Shown: positions 55,107-63,857, counted from the first letter of the stretch. The stretch: DNA of 64,000 nucleotides from Pseudanabaena cinerea FACHB-1277 (GCF_014696345.1 NZ_JACJPY010000011.1:1-64000); one strand, 5' to 3'. Numbers and translations: made by a program. The notes: a model not told the origin generated them from the letters alone.

Positions 55107-55402
55107 ATCTATATCATCCTTAGTACCACTTAATCAAGGTGAATTTTATACTGGGAAGGGAACAGAAACATCCTTGAGTCTCTCAGTATAGTTATCACAT
55201 AGCTTTTGTCAATTGTTGCAAGATAGTGACTAGCTTGTTAGAATACTTGTGTAGTTCCCCTAAGTTTCCAGCTTCCTTAATTTGCAGAGTGACAGAAGAG
55301 AGCTACAATCTCCTACTCGCTAGGGGGACGCAATCGACTGCAAATTAATATTAAGACTCGATTCAATTGGTATTACATCGGTATTATATTTATGGTACTG
55401 TC

Positions 55403-55629
55403 AAATATCAGGCACTGGTTCCGCCCAATGAGGAGCAGAAAGTCTTATTCAGCAAGGAGTGTAGGAATCTGTTGTCAAAGCTGGTTAACGTGGTTTTTGA
55501 GCAAAAAGTGCCTGTACACCCTGTTTTTGTGTTAGGTTACTGCCATACAAGATTCTTTTAATTAAAACCATAACCCTTGCTATGCTTGGCTTTTACTTCC
55601 TCACTGGGCGGAACCAGTGCCAAATATCA
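55403..55629. mobile_element. MITE-like element (211 bp) with 8-bp target duplication
   Basis: The element runs 55411-55621. Its ends are inverted repeats: GGCACTGGTTCCGCCCA matches exactly at both ends (17 bp), with similarity continuing for another ~17 bases. It is flanked by direct repeats AAATATCA (55403-55410 and 55622-55629). The interior has no transposase. An 8-bp duplication and a GGCACTG start recall IS6-type ends, but the family is uncertain. Confidence 0.85.
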
Positions 55630-55804
55630 AAACTGTCTAAAATTACAGCAACCATCCAAGGGGGGTGGTGGTGTGTTTGAGTCTCATCACATGACTTAAA
55701 GTAAGACAAATCAGTGTTAGATCACATCAAAAATTGCTGGAATAACCTTTGCTTGCTCACCCCTTGGATAAGTACAAACCATCAATACAATCAGAGGGTT
55801 AAAC
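55630..55804 (+). promoter_or_regulatory. Leader and probable promoter region of the MIB operon
   Basis: The 175 bases between the MITE and cnbA must contain the operon promoter, or the MITE supplies it. There is a purine-rich AGAGGGTTAAAC ribosome binding site before cnbA. A CRP-like half-site (TAGATCACAT, around 55713) is visible, but the other half is poor. No clear -10/-35 pair could be fixed. Confidence 0.4.
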
Positions 55805-57205
55805 ATGACAGAAAATCTAGATTCTAATCAGCAGACGCTGGCAGAGCGGTCTAGCCTGAGTACTCGCGCAGCGAAGCAGTTGGCTACAACCACCAAGACT
55901 GCTCCGCAGATGCAGGGCATCACATCGCGCTGGATTAGTCGCCTGTTGCCTTGGGTGGAGCTGCGCGGCGGCTCCTACCGTGTCAATCGCCGCTTGACCT
56001 ATGCACTAGGTGATGGTCGTGTCACTTTTACGAACGTTGGGTCAACGATTCAAGTAATTCCTCAAGAGTTGCGCGAACTAGCCTTTCTGCGAGACTTTGA
56101 AGATGAGGCTGTTTTGAATGCCTTGGCTGATCGCTTTGTGCAGCAAGAGTTTCAACCTGGTGATGTGCTGGTAGACAAGGGAACCCCCGCCGACCAGATA
56201 GTACTGATTGCTCACGGCAAGGTCAGTAAGATTGGTACAGGCAAGTATGGCGATGAGGTAGAGCTTGCGGTGTTGACCAATGGCGATCACTTTGCCTATC
56301 AAGCCATTCTTGAATCAGAAGATCTATGGGACTTCACCATCAAAGCGATCACACGTTGTACGGTCTTAGCACTAACACAAAGCTCCTTTGAAGAACTGCT
56401 CAACTCCTCAGAGTCACTTCAGGCACACATTGAGGCATTTCGCACCCAACCCCAAAAAGATCAGGATCGGTACGGTCAATCCGCCATTGATCTAGCCGCC
56501 GGTCACAGTGGTGAACCAGTGCTGCCCGCAACCTTTGTCGACTACGAAACCTCTCCACGTGAATATGAGCTAAGCTTGGCGCAGACAGTACTGCGTGTTC
56601 ATACCCGCGTTGCCGACCTCTACAACGAGCCAATGAACCAGATTGCGGAACAGCTTAAGCTAACAGTACACGAGTTGCGTGAACGTCAAGAGTACGAGTT
56701 GGTTAACAACCGAGAATTTGGGCTACTGCACAATGCTGACCTCGGTCAGCGCTTCTCTACCCGCAATGGTCCGCCCACACCAGATGATTTTGATGAGCTG
56801 ATCACCCGCCGCCGCAATGCACAGTACATTTTTGCCCACCCGCGTGCCATTGCAGCCTTCGGTCGGGAGTGCAGCAAGCTAGGGCTCTATCCCGACAGCA
56901 TTGATATGGGGGGCGAACGAGTGTTGACTTGGCGCAACATCCCGATTTTGCCCTGCGACAAGATTCCCATTAGCAACACCCAGACCAGTTCTGTGATCGT
57001 TGTCCGTACTGGTGAAGATAATCAGGGCTTAGTAGGGCTTCGCCCCGCAGCATTGCCCGATCAACATGAGCCGGGGTTAAACGTGCGCTTCATGGGCATC
57101 AATGAAAAAGCCATCATCTCCTACCTCGTTAGCAACTACTTCTCTGCCGCCATCCTCGTACCCGATGCCGTTGGCGTACTCGAAGATGTCGAACTCGGAC
57201 GCTAG
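55805..57205 (+). CDS. cnbA: CnbA, Family 2B encapsulin-like shell protein with CNB-like insert
   Basis: This 466-residue protein, annotated in MIB operons as cyclic nucleotide-binding protein, matches the EshA/Family 2 encapsulin group. An N-terminal arm (~1-45) leads to [23 protein letters not shown] and then a CNB-like domain (~85-205; [23 protein letters not shown]). The C-terminal half is the HK97-like shell fold ([62 protein letters not shown]; short pieces). The phosphate-binding Arg of true CNB domains is missing. It has no helix-turn-helix. It is the first operon gene, a close paralogue of cnbB. Shell role is from family knowledge. Confidence 0.9.
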   Translation: MTENLDSNQQTLAERSSLSTRAAKQLATTTKTAPQMQGITSRWISRLLPWVELRGGSYRVNRRLTYALGDGRVTFTNVGSTIQVIPQELRELAFLRDFEDEAVLNALADRFVQQEFQPGDVLVDKGTPADQIVLIAHGKVSKIGTGKYGDEVELAVLTNGDHFAYQAILESEDLWDFTIKAITRCTVLALTQSSFEELLNSSESLQAHIEAFRTQPQKDQDRYGQSAIDLAAGHSGEPVLPATFVDYETSPREYELSLAQTVLRVHTRVADLYNEPMNQIAEQLKLTVHELRERQEYELVNNREFGLLHNADLGQRFSTRNGPPTPDDFDELITRRRNAQYIFAHPRAIAAFGRECSKLGLYPDSIDMGGERVLTWRNIPILPCDKIPISNTQTSSVIVVRTGEDNQGLVGLRPAALPDQHEPGLNVRFMGINEKAIISYLVSNYFSAAILVPDAVGVLEDVELGR

Positions 57206-57299
57206 TAGCTCTAGCTCCCGTTAGAGTTATACAAACATCCAAATGTCGGCATCTTCACCACATAATCATTGAAACACCTATTTAGCAGTAACACATCCC

Positions 57300-58169
57300 A
57301 TGTCCACGCCCCACACTATCACTGCCAATAATGTTTTGCGCAGTGAATATCAGAAGTCAGTTGCTAACTATTGGAACCAAGAAAAAAATCCCGTTAATCT
57401 TCTGCTTGGTCACGTTGACGGTTATTACCATCATCACTACGGGATCGGCGATGTCGATTGGTCGGTATTGGAATCTCCCGAAAGTGAGCGCGATGATCAG
57501 ATTATTCGCGAGCTACACCGACTCGAACACGCTCAGGCGGTTTTCCTGCTCGACCATCTGGGCAACGTCAAGCCTGATGACCGCGTGATGGATGGCGGTT
57601 CTGGTCGCGGCGGTACCAGTTTCATGGTCAATGAGCGCTTTGGCTGTCAGGTTGATGGAGTGTCCATCTCAAAGTCTCAAGTCGAGTTTGCTAACGACCA
57701 GGCTGAACAGCGTGGTGTGGCGGACAAGGTCAAGTTCCACTTTCGCAATATGCTGGATACCGGCTTCGAGACGGGAGCCATGCGTAGCATTTGGACGAAT
57801 GAGACCACAATGTATGTAGATCTGTTCAATCTGTTCGCCGAGTTTTCTCGCCTTTTGCAGGATGGTGGTCGCTATGCCTGCATTACGGGTTGCTACAACG
57901 ATGTTACGGGAGGGCGATCGCGAGCTGTCAGCCAGATCGATGCACATTACATCTGTAACATCCATCCGCGCAGTCAATATTTCAAGGCACTAGCGGCGAA
58001 CAATCTCGTCCCGATTACTGTAACCGATCTGACTCCCCTAACGATTCCCTACTGGGAACTGCGAGCCAAGTCTTCCCTAGTTACAGGGGTCGAGGATTAC
58101 TTCCTTACTGCATATAAAGAAGGCAGTTTCCACTATCTGCTCATCGTTGCTGACCGCATCATTCGGTAA
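57300..58169 (+). CDS. mtf: Geranyl diphosphate 2-C-methyltransferase
   Basis: This 289-residue SAM-dependent enzyme methylates C2 of geranyl diphosphate, giving 2-methyl-GPP, the first committed MIB step. Sequence signs: NVLRSEYQKSVANYWN and VNLLLGHVDGYYHHHYGIGDVDW near the start, SAM loop RVMDGGSGRGGTSFMV (about 98-113), VDGVSISKSQVEFAN, TNETTMYVDLFNLFAEFSRLLQDGG and CYNDVTGG. Length and order match known GPPMTs. It lies 94 bp after cnbA and 95 bp before the cyclase, same strand, so the operon is read as one unit. ATG at 57300. Confidence 0.95.
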   Translation: MSTPHTITANNVLRSEYQKSVANYWNQEKNPVNLLLGHVDGYYHHHYGIGDVDWSVLESPESERDDQIIRELHRLEHAQAVFLLDHLGNVKPDDRVMDGGSGRGGTSFMVNERFGCQVDGVSISKSQVEFANDQAEQRGVADKVKFHFRNMLDTGFETGAMRSIWTNETTMYVDLFNLFAEFSRLLQDGGRYACITGCYNDVTGGRSRAVSQIDAHYICNIHPRSQYFKALAANNLVPITVTDLTPLTIPYWELRAKSSLVTGVEDYFLTAYKEGSFHYLLIVADRIIR

Positions 58170-58191
58170 GGATTATCCAAAATACAACCCG

Positions 58192-58235
58192 CACCATGGT
58201 GTGGTGCGTAGCACGCATACTGCAAACGCACCACA
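58192..58235 (+). promoter_or_regulatory. Hairpin in the mtf-mic spacer
   Basis: TGTGGTGCGT (58200-58209) pairs exactly with ACGCACCACA (58226-58235), and CACCATGGTG (58192-58201) is an overlapping palindrome. There is no U-tract, so it may act as an RNA processing or stability element inside the operon. Confidence 0.55.
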
Positions 58236-58264
58236 CATCACTGCCCTAATACAGGGATAAGAGC

Positions 58265-59458
58265 ATGAAAGATACCAACTTGGATAATACGAGTACCACA
58301 TTTTTATTTGGTCCGACTGGTCTTGGTACATCCGCCGCTCGCTTTGTGAGTGAGATAGCCAAGGCTGCTCGTACCGATAACCTAGATTCAGGACTACTCC
58401 AGACAGATCTCGCCTCGGTGGGGGATTGTGATCCTGCCTATGCAGAGAGAGATTGGGGCGATGGAACTGCCTCACCACTCTACTGCCCCATTACCGAGCG
58501 ATTCAACGAGCCACTAGCGGACGAGGTCGATGATCGGCTGGCGGTCTGGGCATTGGAATGCGGGTTTGATGAGGACGAGGCGCAGAAAATTCGCAAGGTG
58601 CGGTTTGGACGGCTGGTGATGCTAGCTCACCCAGACTGCGATGACCCATCTCGGCTGTTGATTGGGGCCAAGTTGAACATGGCTTGGTGGGCTGCTGATG
58701 ACTACTATGCTGACGACAGCGAGCTTGGGGCAGATCCAAAGCTGCTCCCCCCTCGTCTTCTGTTGGCGATGACCGCTATGGACCCGCCCCCGCCAGCAGG
58801 GGAATTTACGCCCCCGCTAGAAGCCGCGATCGCCGAAGAGCGGGTATTAGTAGCCCTCGGTAGGGGCATTGACTATTTGAGCCAGTATGCCACACCAGAG
58901 CAAGTCCAGCGTACCTGTTACGCCACCTTCTCCATGTTCGTCTCTTGGGGGGCTTACGCGGCGTGGCGCTATACCGGCGATTACCCGCCAGCTTGGAAGT
59001 ATCTGGCTGCGCGACAGCACGACAGCTTCTACACCTCCATGACACTAATCGACCCCATCGGAGGCTACGTCCTCCCACCAGATCTTTTCTTCGATCCACG
59101 CGTCCGTCACGCAGCGTTCCTAGCTGGAACGGCAGTCGTTCTGGTCAACGATCTCCTTTCGGTTGCCAAAGATCTGGCAGACGAGCAGCCACCTGTCAAC
59201 ATGGTGCTACAGATTGCGGCGGATCGGGGCTGCTCTATCCAAGAGGCGACGGAGATCACTGTCAAGTTTCATAACGACTTGGTTCATGACTTTCGGGAAC
59301 GCCACCAGAAGCTCCAAGCTGTACCCAACGTTGAGCTTCAGAGGTTCCTGCGCGGATTGCGCGGCTGGATGGGCGGCGCATTTGAATGGCATAACAGCAA
59401 CCCGCGCTATAAAAACAGCAACGGTGCTTCACAGCCAGATTCACAATCACTAGCCTAA
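58265..59458 (+). CDS. mic: 2-Methylisoborneol synthase
   Basis: This 397-residue class I terpene cyclase converts 2-methyl-GPP to 2-methylisoborneol. Metal-binding motifs: the aspartate-rich DDYYADD (about 143-149) and NDLLSVAKD (about 298-306), an NSE variant with Asp in the last place. The N-terminal ~85 residues precede the cyclase fold and look disordered, with a conserved-looking GPTGLGTSAARF (16-27). Similar N-terminal extensions in Streptomyces MIB synthases load the enzyme into Family 2B encapsulins. The gene has high GC in third positions compared with the window. Known names include mic, mtc and tpc. Confidence 0.95.
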   Translation: MKDTNLDNTSTTFLFGPTGLGTSAARFVSEIAKAARTDNLDSGLLQTDLASVGDCDPAYAERDWGDGTASPLYCPITERFNEPLADEVDDRLAVWALECGFDEDEAQKIRKVRFGRLVMLAHPDCDDPSRLLIGAKLNMAWWAADDYYADDSELGADPKLLPPRLLLAMTAMDPPPPAGEFTPPLEAAIAEERVLVALGRGIDYLSQYATPEQVQRTCYATFSMFVSWGAYAAWRYTGDYPPAWKYLAARQHDSFYTSMTLIDPIGGYVLPPDLFFDPRVRHAAFLAGTAVVLVNDLLSVAKDLADEQPPVNMVLQIAADRGCSIQEATEITVKFHNDLVHDFRERHQKLQAVPNVELQRFLRGLRGWMGGAFEWHNSNPRYKNSNGASQPDSQSLA

Positions 59459-59543
59459 TTATAGAAGCGCACATAGTTCAACCAGATTTCATGCGGTTGA
59501 ATAAACCAGAGTATGTGTATGTATATAGAAAGCGAGGTAAAAA

Positions 59544-60941
59544 ATGACCCAAGACTTTAACTCCCATGGGCTGGCGGAGCAGTCGAGCCTGAGTACAGAT
59601 GCGGCGCGGAAGTTAGCCACAACTACCAAGACTACTCCGCAAACTCAGGGTATTAGTTCGCGCTGGATCAGCCGCCTGTTGCCTTGGGTGGAGCTACGCG
59701 GCGGATCCTATCGGGTCAACCGACGTTTGACCTATGCGCTGGGTGATGGACGAGTGACCTTTACCAACGTGGGGGCTACCATACGAGTGATCCCGCAAGA
59801 GTTGCGCGAAATAGCCCTGTTGCGCGACTTTGACGAGGAGGCAGTGCTAAACAGGTTGGCAGAGCGTTTTGTGCAGCAGGAGTTTCAACCCGGTGATGTG
59901 CTGGTGGAAAAGGGAACCCCTGCTGATCAGGTTGTGCTAATTGCCCACGGCAAGGTCAGCAAGATCGGTACGGGGAAGTATGGGGATGACATGGAGCTTG
60001 CGGTATTGACCGACGGAGACCACTTCACCTACCAGGCTATTATCGAATCCGCCGATCTCTGGGACTTCACGATGAAGGCGGTTACACGCTGCACAGTCTT
60101 GGTGCTAACACAGCAATCGTTTGAAGAGGTGGTGGCTTCCTCTGAATCACTGCAAGCCCACATCGAAGAATTTAAGGCTCGCCCGCCAAAAGCCCAAGAT
60201 AAATATGGCCAGTCCGCAATTGCGTTAGCTGCTGGTCATACAGGCGAACCCTTGCTGCCCACGACTTTTGTTGATTACGAGACCTCGCCGCGAGAATACG
60301 AGTTGAGCCTAGTGCAGACGGTGCTGCGTGTCCATACGCGAGTTGCCGATCTCTACAACGATCCAATGAACCAAATCGAACAACAGCTCAAATTGACTGT
60401 GCATGAGTTGCGCGAGCGTCAGGAGTACGAATTGGTCAATAATCAAGAGTTTGGTCTGCTGCACAACGCCGACCTCAGCCAACGCTTCCCCACCCGCAAC
60501 GGTCTACCTCACCCAGATGATTTTGATGAGCTGATCACCCGCCGCCGCAATTCACAGTATATTTTTGCCCACCCACGTGCCATCGCTGCCTTTGCGCGTC
60601 AGTGCAACAAGATGGGGATTGATTTAGAAAGTATCGATGTAGGTGGAAACCGAATTCCAGCTTGGCGCGGCATTCCTATCTATCCTTGTGGCAAAATCCC
60701 CATTGACAGAACGACTCAAACCACATCGATTATCGTTATGCGTACTGGTGAGGACAATCAGGGCGTGGTAGGTCTTCGACCTGCGGAGTTGCCTGATCAA
60801 TATGAGTCAGGATTGAATGTACGCTTTATGGGTATTAACGAAAAGGCCATCATCTCCTATCTAGTCAGCAACTACTTCTCCGCTGCGATCCTTGTCCCCG
60901 ATGCTGTCGGCATTCTCGAGGATGTCGAGATCGGGCGGTAG
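59544..60941 (+). CDS. cnbB: CnbB, second Family 2B encapsulin-like shell protein
   Basis: This 465-residue paralogue of CnbA is similar along its whole length. It has the same order: N-terminal arm with [36 protein letters not shown]-like domain (~85-205) and HK97-like half ending [23 protein letters not shown] (given in pieces). The clearest differences are in the C-terminal third (about 355-395) and around 195-215. The CNB arginine is also missing. It closes the operon 85 bp after mic, with GCGAGG before its ATG. Retention of two distinct shell paralogues suggests a mixed shell or two shells. Confidence 0.9.
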   Translation: MTQDFNSHGLAEQSSLSTDAARKLATTTKTTPQTQGISSRWISRLLPWVELRGGSYRVNRRLTYALGDGRVTFTNVGATIRVIPQELREIALLRDFDEEAVLNRLAERFVQQEFQPGDVLVEKGTPADQVVLIAHGKVSKIGTGKYGDDMELAVLTDGDHFTYQAIIESADLWDFTMKAVTRCTVLVLTQQSFEEVVASSESLQAHIEEFKARPPKAQDKYGQSAIALAAGHTGEPLLPTTFVDYETSPREYELSLVQTVLRVHTRVADLYNDPMNQIEQQLKLTVHELRERQEYELVNNQEFGLLHNADLSQRFPTRNGLPHPDDFDELITRRRNSQYIFAHPRAIAAFARQCNKMGIDLESIDVGGNRIPAWRGIPIYPCGKIPIDRTTQTTSIIVMRTGEDNQGVVGLRPAELPDQYESGLNVRFMGINEKAIISYLVSNYFSAAILVPDAVGILEDVEIGR

Positions 60942-61098
60942 GAAGTCAGTTTGTTTTTTTGATGTTGATTTTGGAAAATATTCTTGTCAATAACCTGTGC
61001 AGTTGCCCTATGTTTGTTCAGTAGTTGCTATAAATCAGTCTAAAGGGCTGTAATATGTTGCATAATGCCTTGCCATTGTTGTCACCATAGTATAAGCC

Positions 61099-62046
61099 AT
61101 GCCGCAAACATTACCCCAGACAAGTCCTTTAGGTATAAGCCCTGATTTAAGCCTAGATGCAGACTTTGATTTGAATAAGTACCTAGGCGAACTCAAGCTG
61201 GAGGTAGAAACTGCCCTCGATGAGTCGATCGCCATTACTTATCCTGAAAAAATTTACGAGTCGATGCGCTATTCACTGCTGGCAGGGGGCAAGCGACTAC
61301 GACCTATTTTATGTATTGCCGCCTGTGAGATGCTCGGTGGCGATCGCCATGCCGCCATGCCCACCGCCTGCGCGATGGAAATGGTGCATACCATGTCTTT
61401 GATCCATGATGATTTGCCAGCTTTGGACAATGATGACTATCGGCGGGGCAAACTGACCAATCACAAGGTTTATGGCGATGATATTGCGATCTTGGCGGGG
61501 GATGCCTTACTGGCATATGCCTTTGAATTTATCGCCACCCAGACTAAAAATGTGCCACCTGATCGCATTTTGAAAGCGATCGCCCATCTTGGTCATGCAG
61601 TGGCAGCAACAGGGCTAGTTGGGGGGCAGGTCGTTGATCTTGAATGTGAAGGCAAAGCCGATGTGGATGCTGACACTCTGACATTTATCCATATCCATAA
61701 AACGGCAGCCCTGCTGGAGTCCTGCGTGATCTGCGGCGCATTATTGGCTGGTGCAAATGATACCGACATTGATCGCCTCTCCGTTTATGCTAAAAATATT
61801 GGGCTTGCCTTTCAGATCATTGATGACATCCTTGACATCACCGCCACCTCTGAGCAACTAGGTAAGACCGCAGGCAAGGATCTCGTTGCCCAAAAAGTCA
61901 CCTATCCAAGCCTTTGGGGAATCGAAACCTCTCAGCAAAAGGCTCTAGAATTGGTGGAACAGGCTAAAGCGCAACTAGTTGGCTATGGCAAATTGGCTAT
62001 ACCACTGATGGCGATCGCCGATTACATCACGACTCGCCAATCTTAA
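61099..62046 (+). CDS. crtE: Geranylgeranyl diphosphate synthase
   Basis: This 315-residue short-chain prenyltransferase builds GGPP (through GPP and FPP) for carotenoids, chlorophyll and quinones. Motifs: GGKRLRP (IPP binding), first aspartate-rich [15 protein letters not shown] (about 95-109), [19 protein letters not shown] and second DDILDIT (about 236-242). The residues before the first DD motif match CrtE-type bacterial enzymes. It is downstream of the MIB operon on the same strand, 158 bp away. It has its own leader, so cotranscription is not shown. It belongs to the pathway that provides GPP for the neighbouring operon. Confidence 0.94.
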   Translation: MPQTLPQTSPLGISPDLSLDADFDLNKYLGELKLEVETALDESIAITYPEKIYESMRYSLLAGGKRLRPILCIAACEMLGGDRHAAMPTACAMEMVHTMSLIHDDLPALDNDDYRRGKLTNHKVYGDDIAILAGDALLAYAFEFIATQTKNVPPDRILKAIAHLGHAVAATGLVGGQVVDLECEGKADVDADTLTFIHIHKTAALLESCVICGALLAGANDTDIDRLSVYAKNIGLAFQIIDDILDITATSEQLGKTAGKDLVAQKVTYPSLWGIETSQQKALELVEQAKAQLVGYGKLAIPLMAIADYITTRQS

Positions 62047-62106
62047 AGCTATCCACAACACCCCACCAAACCTATCCTAGAAATATCCTCAATAACTGCA
62101 ATTGAT

Positions 62107-62547
62107 ATGAACCTCCATCCCGTTGGCGAAATCCTCGATAATCAAGTTCTGCTAATTGCTCTTTGTTCTAGCTTAACCGCCCAACTTCTCAAATTATTTA
62201 TTGAGTTAGCACAGTTGCGGCGGCTACGATTTAAGGTGCTTTTTGAAACAGGCGGGATGCCTAGCGCCCACTCTGCCTTGGTGTCGGCATTGGCAACAGG
62301 CATCGGACGCACCCAAGGTTGGGATACGCCCCAATTTGCGATCGCCACTGTTTTTGCTTTTATCGTGATGTATGACGCGGCGGGAATTCGCCGTGCGGCG
62401 GGTAAACAGGCTAAGGTTCTCAATCAAATTATGGTTGAGGTTTTTGAAGAGGAACATGATCCATTAAAGGAATTATTGGGACATACGCCAGCACAGGTAG
62501 TTGCAGGCTCTATATTAGGGATTATTTTAATGTGGTGGTTTTTGTAA
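62107..62547 (+). CDS. DUF212 (acid phosphatase/haloperoxidase-related) membrane protein
   Basis: This 146-residue protein has four hydrophobic helices and the family core FETGGMPSAHSALVSALATG and MYDAAGIRRAAGKQAKVLNQI (given in short pieces). The SAH motif is shared with PAP2-type phosphatases. It follows crtE by 60 bp on the same strand, an order I recall from other cyanobacteria. A role as a prenyl or lipid phosphate phosphatase is possible, but not proved. ATG at 62107. Confidence 0.85.
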   Translation: MNLHPVGEILDNQVLLIALCSSLTAQLLKLFIELAQLRRLRFKVLFETGGMPSAHSALVSALATGIGRTQGWDTPQFAIATVFAFIVMYDAAGIRRAAGKQAKVLNQIMVEVFEEEHDPLKELLGHTPAQVVAGSILGIILMWWFL

Positions 62548-62673
62548 AGGTAAAGCTATTTAGCAGCTTTTGGTAGTAATCCGAAAGTAGTGAAAAGGCT
62601 CAAACGGTTGCAATACGGGAATTATCATCATGTATGAAGTACTAGATAGCGCCAATATAATTTTCTAAAATTT

Positions 62674-63081
62674 TTATGACATCGCAAGGTGGAGAATTCT
62701 TTGCCAATAGAACTCAGATACAGGCACGACTGAGAGACGACTAATCCGAATCAGGTCAAAGCCTTCAAATGCTTGATCTTGTTTGATTTGGGCAAGGGTG
62801 ACAGGCTGAGGTAATGGCTTTACGGCTTTGACATCCACAACGGCGCGTTTAGGATCATCTAGCTGTGGATCGGCGTAGGGCATTGTGATCACCTCTGCAA
62901 TTCCCATTGCCCTACGCTCATCGTCTGTATGATAAATCAACGCCAGATCACCAATTTGCATCGTGCGAATATGTTTGAGGGCTAAGTTATTATTTACGCC
63001 ATCCCATATGGTTTGGCGATCGCGCTCTAAGTCAGCATAGGAATATACATGGGGTTCGCTTTTGAGTAACCAGTAAGCCAT
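62674..63081 (-). CDS. EVE-domain protein
   Basis: This 135-residue protein is a single EVE domain (PUA-like fold), starting MAYWLLKSEPHVYSYADLER and containing TIWDGVNNNLALKHIRTMQIGD, LIYHTDDERRAMGIAEV and DLIRISRLSVVPVSEFYWQRIL (pieces). EVE domains bind modified bases in DNA or RNA; some are linked to restriction or defence. No restriction genes are near, so a housekeeping role is likely. A 14-bp inverted repeat lies just upstream. Confidence 0.9.
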   Translation of the reverse strand: MAYWLLKSEPHVYSYADLERDRQTIWDGVNNNLALKHIRTMQIGDLALIYHTDDERRAMGIAEVITMPYADPQLDDPKRAVVDVKAVKPLPQPVTLAQIKQDQAFEGFDLIRISRLSVVPVSEFYWQRILHLAMS

Positions 63082-63104
63082 AGAGTTGTCTCTTGAGTTT
63101 TATA

Positions 63105-63149
63105 TATGGTGAAACCATACAATGCTTTTCACTACATGGTTTTACCATA
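63105..63149. promoter_or_regulatory. Inverted repeat upstream of the EVE-domain gene
   Basis: TATGGTGAAACCAT (63105-63118) and ATGGTTTTACCATA (63136-63149) are inverted repeats with one mismatch, each half itself nearly palindromic. It could be an operator or a leader hairpin. Confidence 0.45.
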
Positions 63150-63310
63150 CCTCTCCCCCCTCTTTCCTTTTTTCCTGTGATGCTTGAGCTAAAGCGCTGT
63201 ACTACAACACTTTGAGAAAAGCTATGCAATATGTAGCCTGATAGTCGCAATAAAGTTACCAAAGTCATTAATATAGACTACTGTGCTGTTTATTTGCCGA
63301 ATTTGCCACC

Positions 63311-63850
63311 ATGAAACATACTCTCTCCGTCGTTGTCCAAGATGAGGCAGGCGTACTGACCCGTATTGCCAGCTTGTTTGCCCGCCGAGGTTTTAACATC
63401 GAAAGCCTAGCGGTAGGAACCGCCGAACAAGATGGATTTACGCGCATTACGATGGTTGTCTCTGGCGATGATCACACGATTGAGCAGATCACCAAGCAGT
63501 TGCATAAACTGATTAATGTGATTACCATTCTTGATTTTACTGATATTCCTTGTGTTGAACGCGAGTTGATGCTCGTTAAGGTAAATGCAGCTCCCAATGT
63601 ACGCTCCGAAATTATTGAAATATCACAAATATTTCGCGCTCGTATCGTAGATGTAGCCGATGACTTCTTGACGGTCGAAGTTGTGGGTGATCCAGGCAAG
63701 ATGGTAGCAATTTTAAAAATGCTCAATAAGTTTGGCATTCGTGAAATTGCCCGTACTGGCAAGGTTTCTCTGACCCGCGAATCTGGGGTTAATACGGAAT
63801 ATCTCAAAGTTAATCGCGAAGGCATACGCGGCGCATTGTCGAATCTTTAA
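63311..63850 (+). CDS. ilvH: Acetolactate synthase small subunit
   Basis: This 179-residue regulatory subunit gives valine feedback control and stimulates the large subunit in branched-chain amino acid synthesis. The N-terminal ACT domain begins [36 protein letters not shown] (about 1-36; cited in pieces); the second domain has [21 protein letters not shown]-like [20 protein letters not shown] and [10 protein letters not shown]. Length is typical for the family. The large subunit is not adjacent, which is usual in cyanobacteria. ATG at 63311. A terminator follows eight bases after the stop. Confidence 0.96.
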   Translation: MKHTLSVVVQDEAGVLTRIASLFARRGFNIESLAVGTAEQDGFTRITMVVSGDDHTIEQITKQLHKLINVITILDFTDIPCVERELMLVKVNAAPNVRSEIIEISQIFRARIVDVADDFLTVEVVGDPGKMVAILKMLNKFGIREIARTGKVSLTRESGVNTEYLKVNREGIRGALSNL

Positions 63851-63857
63851 CCCAAAA

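Noticed and set aside
55140-55315. Broken minus-strand coding frame (GELHKYSNKLVTILQQLTKAM, then YTERLKDVSVPFPV in another frame)
   Set aside because: It looks like a frameshifted gene fragment, but I cannot identify the family or its limits, so it is not listed as a feature.
55367-55561. 64-codon open frame upstream of the MIB operon
   Set aside because: It lies mostly inside the MITE and crosses its left terminal repeat; there is no ribosome binding site or family match.
55690-55740. CRP-like site before cnbA (TAGATCACAT)
   Set aside because: Only the right half matches the consensus; the left half is poor, so I list it only as a weak hint.
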